Origin: Platynereis dumerilii | Lineage: Eukaryota > Annelida > Polychaeta > Phyllodocida > Nereididae | Assembly: GCA_026936325.1 (NCBI GenBank) | Contig: JAPTHN010000109.1 | Location: 124,001-188,000 of the forward strand | Length of the DNA stretch: 64,000 nt | Direction: 5' to 3' | Shown: one piece after another, positions 48,652-59,415 of the stretch | Numbering within the stretch: position 1 is the first letter of the stretch | Layout: every line of letters begins with the position of its first letter | Made by a program: the position numbers and the translations under genes | The notes under the pieces: model-generated | The model's database searches: none | What the model saw: the letters and a program-made list of their open reading frames with translations, nothing else | What the model was told of the DNA's origin: nothing

Positions 48652-49509
48652 TTGTGTGATAGTGAGCCAATATATATATTTTTTAATTTGATAATCGCAG
48701 CATTGATAACTAATGTTGTAATTATTTAACTACCCAAAATTGTCAATTTTTAATATTACAAGGTGGTTTGGTACTCCCGAATTTCAATTCGGGATTATAT
48801 TTTTGGAGGGCACACTGAATCACTTAAATTAATTTATAATATTTTTTATTGAAATTAATGATTTCGAGGCAAGTTAATATGAAATGGTATTAAATCTAAA
48901 TCTTGAAATTCCGTGGAATGTCACTCCCCCCACCCCCAAAATCGTGCATGCGGTACGCCTATGCTGCTAAGTAATTGTATGCCTATTTTTGAAAAATTCT
49001 TAAAGAAACATTCATAAATCTATTATATATATACGTGTTCAAATTACAATTGGAAGGAAGAAAGGGAATTTATCGGTCTTTGTTTAATAGTAATTACGCT
49101 TTGTTTAACCATCAGAGTCAATACATTTCATACTTAATTTTGGTTTGACATGCACTTCAAAATCTCCTGCAAATCAAACTTCTTTTTTTTTGTATTAAAG
49201 GTTATCTACCTATCTATGAATGGTTCTTGTTAAATAATTGCAAGCTTGATAGTCTGAAACAATAGCTCACAGTTGACTGAGGTGAAAGTTTAAAATTCCC
49301 GGTGATGCCAAATGGTAATGGCACAAGCTATTAGATGAGTTTGCTTTCTGCGTCTTATGCTTCATTGAAACCCATGAGGTTGCTGATTTATAAATCTCAG
49401 GTTGACTTGGTCGAGACTTAATGGAAAGTTTAATTTAATTTTCAAATTTTTTTATTTCTCTCGGTGGTGAGAGAGTGGTGTCATTCGACCATGCACTCCT
49501 GATGTTAAC
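48652..49509. other. Probable 3' UTR and intergenic sequence
   Basis: No gene is recognised. Confidence 0.35.
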
Positions 49510-50360
49510 CTTGGAGCTTGCTTATTCTTTGAGGCATTTTTATGGAGTCTTTCATGAGTTCAGAGCTTTAACGTCTGCTGTAAAGTTTGAGAAAACAATT
49601 TCAAACAACATCTGTCCTGTATAGATTCTAAAGAAAAAATAATAATTTGAGAGACTGATAGTTGTAGATTTATGATGAGATATGTGTGTCAACATGCACA
49701 AGCACAGTCACTGAGTGACGTCAAAATGTTGAAATTTCAACATTTTTTGAGACATTCTTGTATTCAGAGCTTTAAAATTTGCTATACAGTTTGAGAAAAA
49801 AATCTATCATCAGGGCAGTACCTAAAATTCTAAAAATATGAAAACCATTTAAACAAACTGAATTACGATGGAAAGTTGCCAATTTTTTAATATTTTTTGA
49901 GTCATTCCTGGGTTCATGACTTTAAAGTCTCGTATAAAGTTTGAGAAAAAAATGTCCAATCAAAACCATCCTCAAGGACATTAGCCTACCTCCAGATTCT
50001 AAAATGTAAAAAAAAATCATTTGAGAGACTGATAGTTGCAAATAAAATGTTTCAACATGCGCACACTGAGTTAAATGACATCAGAATGCCGATTTTCAAC
50101 ATTCTTTTGAGACATGTTTTAGTGTTCAGAGCTTTAAAGTCTGCTATAAAGTCTGAGAAAAAAATTGACAACTTTTAAAAATTTTTTGCATGGGCACAGC
50201 AGAGTTACGGTAGCTCTGAATTTTTTTGGCAAAAGAAGTGGTGGCCCACCGATCTTACGCCACTGTTCAAACCAAATCTATCATGGAGGACAGTACTTGC
50301 AGATTCTAGAAATGTAAAAATTAATTTTTTTCGAGAGTCCAGTCGTTGCTGATTTATGAT
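49510..50360. repeat. Degenerate satellite-like array, unit about 150-220 bp
   Basis: Four or more copies of TTGAG.CATT, then TTCAGAGCTTTAAAGTCTGC and TATAAAGTTTGAGAAAAAAA, start near 49530, 49745, 49890 and 50105. A second block (TTTGAGAGACTGATAGTTG, then GATTTATGA) follows near 49650, 50010 and 50330. Related units reappear at 52190 and 52605. Confidence 0.65.
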
Positions 50361-50461
50361 TAGACGTGTTTCATCATGCATATATATATTACAGCAAAAA
50401 CAAAACAACACATGGGAATGCCAGCCTTTGCAAGGATATAATTTCTTTTGAGCTCTTTTTG

Positions 50462-50791
50462 CCCGGGGGGGGGGTCACTATGAAAGGGTGTATATAGAGG
50501 CTCCGCTGGATGGTTTAGGTTTTTTGGCCTTCTAGGATTAAAATGGTATTGGTTTTTTATGAATTAAGATTAATTTGGTTGCCCTTTTTTCACCCCAACA
50601 TGTTTGGTACCATTAGAATCGGCTTCGAAAGACGATTAAAATGGTACAAAAATCATAAAGATTAAATTGGTTTTGGATATTTTTAGAAAAGATTAAAATG
50701 GTTTTGGTTTGTCTCGGATTAAAATGGTTTTGGTTTTCAGTCGCTGTGGCACATCCCTATGCAAAAGACCCCCCGGGGCCCCCCCCCCGGG
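50462..50791. mobile_element. 330-bp MITE with poly-G/C ends
   Basis: It starts CCCGGGGGGGGGG and ends CCCCCCCCCGGG, flanked by the exact 8-bp duplication TCTTTTTG (50454-50461 and 50792-50799). The interior is built of about six GATTAAAATGGTTTTGG-like repeats, with GTGGCACATCCCTATGCAAA before the right end. This layout resembles poly-G-ended MITEs I recall from other marine invertebrate genomes. It has no coding capacity. Confidence 0.85.
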
Positions 50792-50799
50792 TCTTTTTG

Positions 50800-51811
50800 G
50801 AACCTGATAAAAACAATTTATATAATTATGCAGGCCTATTCCTTTTCTATGTTAAAATGTTGGTGCTGTCTTCATGCTTTTGCACTTAAATATTAATCCT
50901 GTGTATACAATGTATTTATTGTGCTGATACAGTTGGATTTTTTTCTTCAAAAGAAAAGAAGATAAACTGACTAAAACTTTTTTCTGCACATGCAGAACAT
51001 CATCAGAGACAATAATCAGAAATAAAAATTGGGATGTCAGCCATGAAATATCCATAAATCATAATTTTTAAAGACATTTCACTGCAGAAAATTATGCAAA
51101 TTCAATAAACAGCCCTCACAGAAAAAAAAGCAATTGAAGTCGGAAAGCTGGAAATGTGCTGGTGAAAAGGACGTCTTTCTGCTGCACACAATGGTGAAAA
51201 CCAGAAGTCTGTAACTTTATTAGAAGTCTGTAAAATGGCAAAAAACTGCAGAAATACAGGCAAATGCAGCATTATTCTCTGCAGCTGCTCCAAAGTCCAA
51301 TATGGCGTCGTGACGTTACCATGCCAGCCTAGCGCTAGCAGTGCGTAGGGCGCCTCTATATAACTCTGTGGCTGCCATTACCTTTTTTCGCAGAGCTGAG
51401 CTTAAGTTCTGCCTGCTTATACCAGAGATAGCCATCATTTTGAACAGGAAAATGTAGCTTCCAGCCGACAGAAAAGAAGGAGAGGGTTCGTGGAGCCTCA
51501 TGTAGTCATGATTCACAGGACAATGACATAACTTACATGCAGACAAATCCTCTGCGTTTCGCAGACATCAAACCGAACAATAAAGAGTTTTGATAGACCA
51601 AACTTCAATTGTGCCCATTGAAAAATGACAAAGACTGTTTTTTAAGTAACAAGTACTCTATTAACACAAAACGTCAACAGTTACAAATCATAATGCGCAT
51701 GCATTCACAGATACAACGTGAGATACATTCACAATTAATATCATAGCAGACCTAATAAATGGAAATATATAAATAGAGCTAAATCAGCATTCGATGGGCT
51801 AAAAATGTTCG
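50800..51811. other. Non-coding stretch with a promoter-like repeat
   Basis: 51295-51377 in inverse matches 44575-44665 and contains AATATGGCG (YY1-like), GTGACGTTACC (CRE-like) and GCGCCTCTATATAA (TATA-like). No coding exon follows on either side. Otherwise nothing. Confidence 0.35.
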
Positions 51812-52975
51812 GCTATATCATATGGTTAGCCAGAATACTCGCTGCTGATTGGCCGACAGCCGTGCAATATTCTACGATATTGCACGCATTATATTGCACG
51901 CTCATTTTAACATGTAAGACATTGGACGGACCTGAGAGGAAGCACCACGTTTCAGTGCTGCTGCAGCCACAACCTGACAAAAATATTGTGTTTTTCCATT
52001 TTACTAAAAGATTTATTGCATCGCAACGGAGGCAGATAGAAAGCTGGTTTTAACGGCAAAAGATGCGTCTATTAAAGGGCTAATCGGATATCAACTTTTT
52101 ATACTGCTTATGTAATTTGTTTTATCAGAATAAAGCATTAAGTGGCCGAAAAACGGCATTTTTGCCGATTTTTTGGTGATTTTATTGTGTTTAGACGTCG
52201 AAAGTCTGCTATAAAGTTTTTCAAAAAAATCGAAAATTAAATCTATCATCAAGTACATCATTTTTGGATTCCTATAGTGTGACATTTTTTTTGGTGAGTG
52301 AAATATTCATCCATTTCTAGTGAGATGCATTTTAAGTATGTGGTTCAAAAGAAACACAAATTGAGTCTTGCAGCAGCAACAATTTCGTTTCTTGGTTTTA
52401 AATATTTAAAGAAAGTCACAGCACAGCAATGGAAATAGACAGAAAAATGATTGTGGTGGCCAAAAGATGCGTATATTAAAGGGCTAAGTAGATATCAACT
52501 TTTAGTACTGTGTATGTTATTTGTTTAATCAGAATAAAGCATTATAAGTGGCCGAAAAACAATTTTTTCCCCCATTTTTCAGTGACTTTTTAGAATTTAG
52601 AGGTCTTAATTAAGTCTGCCACAAAGTTTGAGGAAAAAACAATAAAGGTGACCAATCATCAAATATATCTTCTATGGATGCCAAAAGTGTGAAACATTTT
52701 TTGTGAGTGAAATAGTTATTGATACAAACATGCAGGTCAAAGAAACACAAAAAGAGTTTTGACATCAGAATTCCGGCCCTTTTCTTAGCATTTCCTAAAA
52801 AAAACCATATGATATAACAGTTATTGCACATCACCTCGTGCAATATCAGTTTTTATGGCACCTCGGTGACTAATATTGCACTCGGGCTGCGCCCTCGTGC
52901 AATATTAGTCACCTCGGTGCCATAAAAACTGATATTGCACTCGGTGCTGTGCGATAACTGTATAATATTTGATAA
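51812..52975. mobile_element. Palindrome-ended composite repeat, class unknown
   Basis: The left edge (CTATATCATATGGTTAGCC, then CGTGCAATATTCTAC) and the right part (AAACCATATGATATAACAG) are inverse to each other. The right end is a near-perfect palindrome at 52807-52971 with arms of about 80 bp meeting near 52888 (GGGCTGCGCCC). Between them lie two direct copies of about 260 bp (52059-52310 and 52463-52724). No coding frame is seen. It probably is a non-autonomous transposon. Confidence 0.55.
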
Positions 52976-53157
52976 ATTACTATTTAAAGAGATTCAAACT
53001 ATGACTTAAGGAGATCTGTATAAAATATGACTTGATGACTTTTCAAGGTCAAAATACAACTTGAGATTCATATTTCAAAATACGACTAGAAGTAGATAAA
53101 TTATGTACTGAAATAAAAATACAAGCTTGAAATATAAACAAGCAATGCCTAATGAGA

Positions 53158-53918
53158 TACATGACATCAGTACCCCATAAGCAGTACCAGCCAAGCAGCT
53201 ATAGCTGTAAAATCTAACCATCTGTACTTAAATGGCTCTTTTGAACCTGGAATGAGATCTATTCCTTTTTATTTTGCTATATCTGGATTCTAAACATTAT
53301 TAGCTATTCACTTATAACAAATATGTATCAATTTGTCCCTTAAAAATACCTTTTTAGATGAGTTAAAGTTAAAATTCCACTGAGAAACTGGAGTTTATGG
53401 TGTGTGCTGCAACCATGGTTCATTTCAAGAAGCAGAGTGGAGCTAACCACATGACAAAAAACATCTGGTCTGGGGCCCCCAAAAGGGGTAGCAGAATTGG
53501 TCCACTAGAGCAGGTTTGTCACATAATAGGACACAGTGCCTTGAATCAAATTCTTTTAGTGAATCTTTTAACTCATGACATTTACTGACCCAAGATACTG
53601 TTTTAAGAGTTCACATCAATGAAACCACACACCCAAATGTGTATGTTGACAAGTAATTAAACTGTAAATTCCCAAATGTATTGCTTTCCACTACAGCATG
53701 TTTCTGCCATACTCCTCAGCAGTGGTTTCTGCATGATCTGGCAATGTGATCTTTTATTTCTAATTGTTAAAACCCCCACATGGCACCCCTGACTCAGCAG
53801 CCAAGGTGTTGACATTCTTTTAAAACCACAATTCCACTGAACCTATTATGTGCCTATGGGGTTACACCATGTATAGCTGCTTGGCTGGTACTGCTTATGG
53901 GGTACTGATGACATGATA
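53158..53918. mobile_element. 760-bp inverted-repeat element in the ARL16 3' end
   Basis: The arms 53160-53211 and 53865-53917 are inverse copies (CATCAGTACCCCATAAGCAG, TACCAGCCAAGCAGCTATA) with very few changes. The right arm begins 6 bases past the ARL16 stop codon, so the ARL16 3' UTR appears to be made of this element. Candidate minus-strand AATAAA signals lie inside (53753-53758 and 53268-53273). Confidence 0.7.
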
Positions 53919-53923
53919 TGTTT

Positions 53924-56900
53924 TCAATATGGAGGCGGGCGAGCGTGTTCCTGAATCCACTTTGCGATATCTTGCAGACCTTTCCCGTCCCTTGCGGAGG
54001 CCTCCATGATGGTGACTGTTTGAGGTAACTGCTGGAGAACTTCCTCCATCCTCACGATTTGGTCAAACTCCAGACGATTCATAGCACCAGTTACATCCCT
54101 GCAAAAATAATTTTTTAATTATTAATTTTACTTTTCCTGATTTGAAAATTAACGAATTAACGAAATATTACCAATTTTATCTGTTAAATATTTGTACTTC
54201 AATTAACAGCAATAATTTTCTTTGAGTGCATAATCATCTTTGCGATTACGATAGTAAGAAAAGTTCTAATGAAAATTTAGATTGCCAAACATTTGGAACC
54301 TTATTTGCTGTGTTTTGTTTTTTTTCAGTTTTCCCATCAATACAACTGTGAAGACTCGAGCATAAATTGATTATTTTAATTAAAAGTGTCACAAGATGAC
54401 AGGGGAATCATTAAATTACGGTTTCATCTGCTGTCAATCCAGTGGCATTGACAATATTTTGTTATAGGACTATTAACATTTACCAGGTCACATCCCTTTT
54501 GCTTGTTTATTTGATTACTTACATTTTGTTGAGGATCAGGAGAATGGGAGTTTGCTGCAGTAGGGGCATGGTGAGCACCTCATAGAGTTGAATGCAGGCA
54601 CCTGCCAGTTGGGAGCGGTTGGACATATCCACAACATACTGAAAAGAAAAATTCATTTCAATTGATTTAATGTAGGCAGACATTTCTGTGCTTATTGACA
54701 ATAATAAGTAATATTGGTACATTGCATAATTGTTAATTAAATGTAAATAAATAGAATTGTGACACATGAAGTCCTTGACCGGGTGATGGAAGTGTCACAT
54801 TAATCAATTATGAATAATATTAATATTGATAACTATGATGCATACATGTTTTGATTATTACTAGAAAACCCGTTGCAAGCAGGAATTTGGGCCATTTAGG
54901 GTAGGATATGTGTGCCTGAATATGACAGTGAAGGAGGCTATGGTGGTCCAAATTGATAAGCACAAATGGACATTTTAATATGAAACAGTTTGCATAAAAT
55001 TCGAATATAATGGTTATGTCTCTTGTTGATGTGAAATATCAGACTGGGCTGGGAAAACAAATGGACTTTGTGCAGTGTATTTATGGGCATTTTGTGGTGG
55101 CAGCAGTTGTCAGTGTGCCTGGCCCCTGCTGCCACCTGGATAGCCTGACAGAAAGCATATGACCCAGTTCTGCACATTGATCAAAGGTTGCAGGGAAAGG
55201 TGTGAAATGAAGGTGTATTTTAAAGAAGGTAGGAATTGTTTAAGTACAGGTACTATTGCAAAACAAAGTAAATGTCAGTGATGTGGCACATGCTATGTTT
55301 GATGAGTGTGATGAGAAGAGGGACAGAGTTATGCTTGAGACATTGACCAAAGAGAGTTAGCACTTTTATGTTTGGATTTTATGTTTGGATGTTTGGTACT
55401 CTGTAACATATATGGCAGTCATGTGACACATAAAGACCACAGTATGCCATAACTCTTCAAATTGAGAAAAAAAACTTTCAGTAATTAAAACAAGTAAATT
55501 TGTTGAGCATAAACAATTTACACTATGGACCTATGCCAATAGTAAAATAAGTATAATACCATGAGGGCCTGGCAATCACTGTAGTAATTGTGCCAGATGG
55601 GGGCCATGGCTCCCCCAAGTTCTCTCACTGTTATCTCATGTTTCTTTGTGGAATGCACTGTCATAAGATTGGTGCCAACCTGAAGAAAAAGTAATAATTA
55701 TTAAAGTATCATCAAATATATAGTTTGATTGACAAAAATAAAATTTAAGCTTAAAAACATTATAAATTTAGACACTTACAGTAGGTACCGTTGGTGGCGA
55801 TTCACCAAAATCTGTATAATTCCCTTTTGATGCGGCAGCTACATTACGTTAAGGATCACAGCGAATATATATATAGCTATACACAGCATATAAATTGGAA
55901 CAAGAAAATCTTTTTGAAAAAAAAGATATATGCTGGCTGTAGTGATTACGATTTCAAAATTTACAATAAGAGTATGTTTTGCCAAAATAATTATAAAATA
56001 TGGTATAAGAGAAACTACAGATGAACCCATGATATGGTATAAGAAGCTATAAGAGGAATTATAGATGAACCCATGATAGATCTATCTATCTATCTGTCTA
56101 TCTCTCACCCTCTCTATCTCTTCATCCCAAGGGGCATGCGATACTCCGGAGACACCAACTATACTTTTTCTATATCTCTCACTAACTAGGTCTGGAACAC
56201 ACATTATATCATGGGTTCATCTCTGTCTACAAGTGGACTGCTCTTGCATTGCCACAGATCAGAACATATGCTGTCTTGTGTTGCCACCTAGTGACTAGTG
56301 TGCTATTCAGCGAGCTCCTGCGAGCAGTCCACCTACTTTCGACCAGAAGAAGACACACAATTTTGTCTGGAAGACACCGGGGCTGTTTCTGAGTGTGCTG
56401 ATGGCCTTGTCTACTTCCTTACAGAATGTGATTGCCGAGTCTGACTCTGGTATACATCAATGTTGAATAGAAATTTTGTGAATGTGCAATGAAATTGGAA
56501 CTATTTCTTGGGACAGCAATGCTGTAGCATAGGAAATCAACTTTTGTGCCAGGTGGCAGCAGCATGCAGTTCTCAGTTTCACCAGACTGGGTTCATCTAT
56601 AAATCCTCTTATAGCTTCTTATACCTGCTCTGCTGATCTACACTAACTTGTGTATTGTATTGACTGTTATTTTTATTCTTATGACATTTTAGCTGGAGTT
56701 GGCAAGTTCATATGGGGGAGCATAGGTTCAATATGACTCACTATTAATTAGTAAGTCACTAAGTCACCATATATGACTGTCAATCCCTAACTGTTAATCA
56801 GGCATCCCTCGCCCCTTACTGTTGTTCATCAGTTAGTCACTACCTGTTTTGGTAGTTACTATTTGTTAGTCACTAAATATGTTATTTAGTCACAAACTGT

Positions 56901-59001
56901 TATTTAGTCACAAACTGTTAGTTAGTCAAAAACTGTTCCTAAGTCAAAAACTGTTAGTGAGAAAGTGTTATTTAGTCAAAACTGTTAGTCAGTCAAAGAC
57001 TGCTAGTCAGTCAAAAACTGTTAGTTAGTCTAAAACTGTTTGTAGTCAAAAACTGTTAGTTAGTCTAAAACTGTTTGTAGTCAAAAACTGTTAGTAGTCA
57101 AAAATTGTTTGTAAGTCAAAATGGTTAGTTAGTCAAAACTGTTAGTAGTCAAAAACTGTTAGTTAGTCAAACTATTTGTAGTCAAAAACTGTTAGTAGTC
57201 AAAAACTTTAAGTCAAAATGGTTAGTTAGTCAAAACTGTTATATAGTCAAAAACTGTTGGTAGTCAAAAAATAATTCAAAAATGGTTAGTTCATCAAAAA
57301 TTGTTAGTTAGTCAAAGACTGTAAGTTAGTCAAAAACTGTTAATTAGTCAAAAACTGTTAGTTAGTCAAAAACTGTTAGTTAGTCAAAAACTGTTAGTAA
57401 GTCAAAACAGTTAGTTAGTCAAAAACTGTTAGTAAGTCAAAACAGTTAGTTAGTCAAAAACTGTTAGTTAGTCAAAAACTGTTAGTAGTCAAAAACTGTT
57501 CATTAGTCAAAAACTGTTAGTTAAACTGTTAGTTAAAAACTGTTAGTTAGTTAAAAACTGTTTGGTTAGTCAAAAACTGTTAGTTAGTCAAAACAGTTAG
57601 TTAGTCATCACAGTTAGTCAAAAACTGTTAGTTAGTAAAAAACTGTTAGTTAGTCAAAAACTGTTAGTCAAAAACTGTTAATTAGTCAAAAACTGTTAGT
57701 TAGTCAAAAACTGTCAGTAAAAAAAATTTAATTAGTCACTAACTGTTAGTCACTATCTGTTAGTCACTGTTAGTCAGTCACCAACTGTTGGTCAGTCACC
57801 AACTGTTGGTCAGTCACCAACTGTTGGTCAGTCACCAACTGTTGGTCAGTCACCAACTGTTGGTCAGTCACCAACTGTTAGTCAGTCACCAATCACTAAC
57901 TGTTGGTCAGTCACCAACTGTTGGTCAGTCACCAACTGTTAGTCAGTCACCAATCACTAACTGTTAGTCAGTCACTAACTGTTAGTCAGTCACTAACTGT
58001 TAGTTAGTCATGTAAGTCAGCTAGTCCTTAACTGTTAGCAAGTAACTGTTAGTAAGTTACTAATTGCTAGTCCCTAAATGTTAGTCATTTTGTCCCTAAC
58101 TGTTGTTCATCAGTTGGTCACTACTGCTAGTAAGTCACTGTTGTTAGTCACTTACTGTTAGTAAGCACTAACTGTTGTTGATTCACTAACTGTTTGTTAG
58201 TCTTTAACTGTCAGTTAGTCACTAACTGTAAGTCACTAACAGTCTGGTAATCATCCCAAGGATGTGCCACCCAGAAATTGGACCTATAAATAGAACAAAC
58301 TGCTCTCATTACTATTCACCCCCAATTGTTACAACTCACCCCCAATTATTTCAGGTCCTGCAACAAATGTATCTGCACCAATTAGTCGATTAATGAGTAC
58401 CAGGTGTACTTTTACATCAATCCAACAATATTAAGTATTTGTGATCATAAGATATTTTGTAATGCTCTAGCTGATATATCTAAATGGTGGGGACCAAAGT
58501 CCAAACCGGTTGACACTTTTCCGTATGGGGCAACCAGTATAGTATGCTGGCTGCAGAGCCAATACTGTACTTTAACAAATCTTGTCCTAAAGTTCAAGAA
58601 GCCAGCATAAAAAATATGTAAATTCAATTTTCAATGAAACATGCATGATTTTCAAAGCTTTTGCAAAATCACATAAATGCGCTTTAAAACGCGAAAGGTT
58701 AATTACACATCTAGGCGGTCTAGCAATTTTGTAAAAGGATACTGTTCAGCCGTTTTAATAACAGAGTTTTCCCAGATCCAGTCGGTCCTATAAGTAGACA
58801 CATTACAACATGTTCCGCAGTTGAATGTCTTGAGGTGTGGAATAGATCAGTGTCTGAAGCACTGCGAACCAGCCCTGGAGGACCTGTTCCCAACACTCTC
58901 CTTGGATGGTCAGGGCCAGGGATGAGCACTGGCCTCTCCTCTATTTCAGGTACAAGCAATTCTTTCGTGTATAGACCAAGCCTAAATAAACGATGCACCA
59001 T
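53924..59001 (-). CDS. ARL16: ARF-like GTPase 16, complete gene of five coding exons
   Basis: Small GTPase of the ARF family. Coding exons, minus strand: 59001 (or 58803)-58743, 55838-55780, 55679-55560, 54638-54523, 54098-53924, all with GT-AG borders and matching phases. Motifs: P-loop GPTGSGKTLLLKRL, PTVPTVGTNL (switch I), RELGGAMAPIW (switch II, ELGG in place of DxGG as in human ARL16), NKMD, and ASARDG before the C-terminus PPPY. The order and spacing match human ARL16. Starting at MCLLIGPTGSGK (58803) gives 176 residues, close to the vertebrate core; an in-frame ATG at 59001 adds 66 residues, giving 242. There is no N-terminal myristoylation glycine from the inner start. ARL16 has been linked to cilia-related traffic and RIG-I inhibition in vertebrates. 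Intron 1 carries a minisatellite and two nested transposons. Head to head with HGS. Confidence 0.93.
56036..56625. mobile_element. Small inverted-repeat MITE interrupted by the 366-bp element
   Basis: The arms 56036-56073 and 56588-56625 are inverse copies (GGTATAAGAAGCTATAAGAG, then ATTATAGATGAACCCA). A partial extra copy lies just left, at 55998-56030. The 366-bp element inserted in the right part, so the MITE was about 215 bp before. It lies in ARL16 intron 1. Confidence 0.7.
56223..56589. mobile_element. 366-bp transposon copy 2, with exact 9-bp target duplication
   Basis: The same element as 7074-7439, in the same orientation, flanked by GGTTCATCT (56214-56222 and 56590-56598) without change. 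The exact duplication suggests a fairly recent insertion, later than the surrounding MITE. Ends CTGTCTACAAG and CACCAGACTG. Confidence 0.8.
56740..58245. repeat. 1.5-kb minisatellite, 14-19 bp units
   Basis: The left two thirds are GTTAGTTAGTCAAAAACT units of variable length. From about 57760 these become 18-bp GTCAGTCACCAACTGTTG units, the most regular part, then decay outward into GTTAGTCACTAACT. It lies wholly in ARL16 intron 1. The gradient from regular core to decayed edges is typical of local expansion. Confidence 0.95.
58246..58742. other. Left part of the ARL16 first-exon donor region (intron 1)
   Basis: Apart from two CACCCCCAATT words, nothing is recognised. The donor GTATCC starts at 58742. 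Confidence 0.5.
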
Positions 59002-59415
59002 CAGGCTTGTGTAGAGCTCTTTGCAGAGGCCTAGCAGAGCACATCCAAAGCAAAACAGGTGAAAACACAGCTATCTCCCAGGACTGATCACAACAAACAA
59101 CTCCAGTTTGACAGCTGTCAAATTATTCCTGGGGAACCCCCGGAAGTGGGGATTCCCTCCGCAGCGCCCTCTATAAAAATGAAAAATAAGCCGAAAATGG
59201 ACAAAATATAACTTTAATTTACATTTTTAGCTTGTAGAAATTGTTGGTTTGAACTGATCCAGGTTTTGGCAACCTCATAGAGACATTTTAACACCAATTT
59301 AGGGGCAATTTTGGGTCATGACGAGGCAGGATCATAGGGACGACGTCATTTGGGCAGCCATCACGAGACAGAAGAAGATCAAGGGTTGATTTTTCATTTT
59401 CTGTCAAAATTCAAG
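59002..59415. promoter_or_regulatory. Bidirectional ARL16/HGS promoter
   Basis: 414 bp between the outer ARL16 ATG and the HGS ATG, richer in CpG than the surroundings. Visible words: an ETS-type CCGGAAGTG at 59140-59148, a palindromic TGACAGCTGTCA at 59109-59120, CTATAAAAAT at 59171-59179, and a CRE-like GACGTCAT at 59342-59349. ETS and CRE sites are common in bidirectional housekeeping promoters. Start sites cannot be placed by sequence alone. Confidence 0.65.

Noticed and set aside
54519-54767. 82-codon minus-strand frame as a stand-alone gene
   Set aside because: Its second half is ARL16 exon 4 and its first half is intron; the real border is the acceptor at 54639.
55040-55190. Third copy of the 366-bp element
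   Set aside because: Only a short stretch (GTGGCAGCAG, CCTGG) resembles the element's tail; too little to support it.
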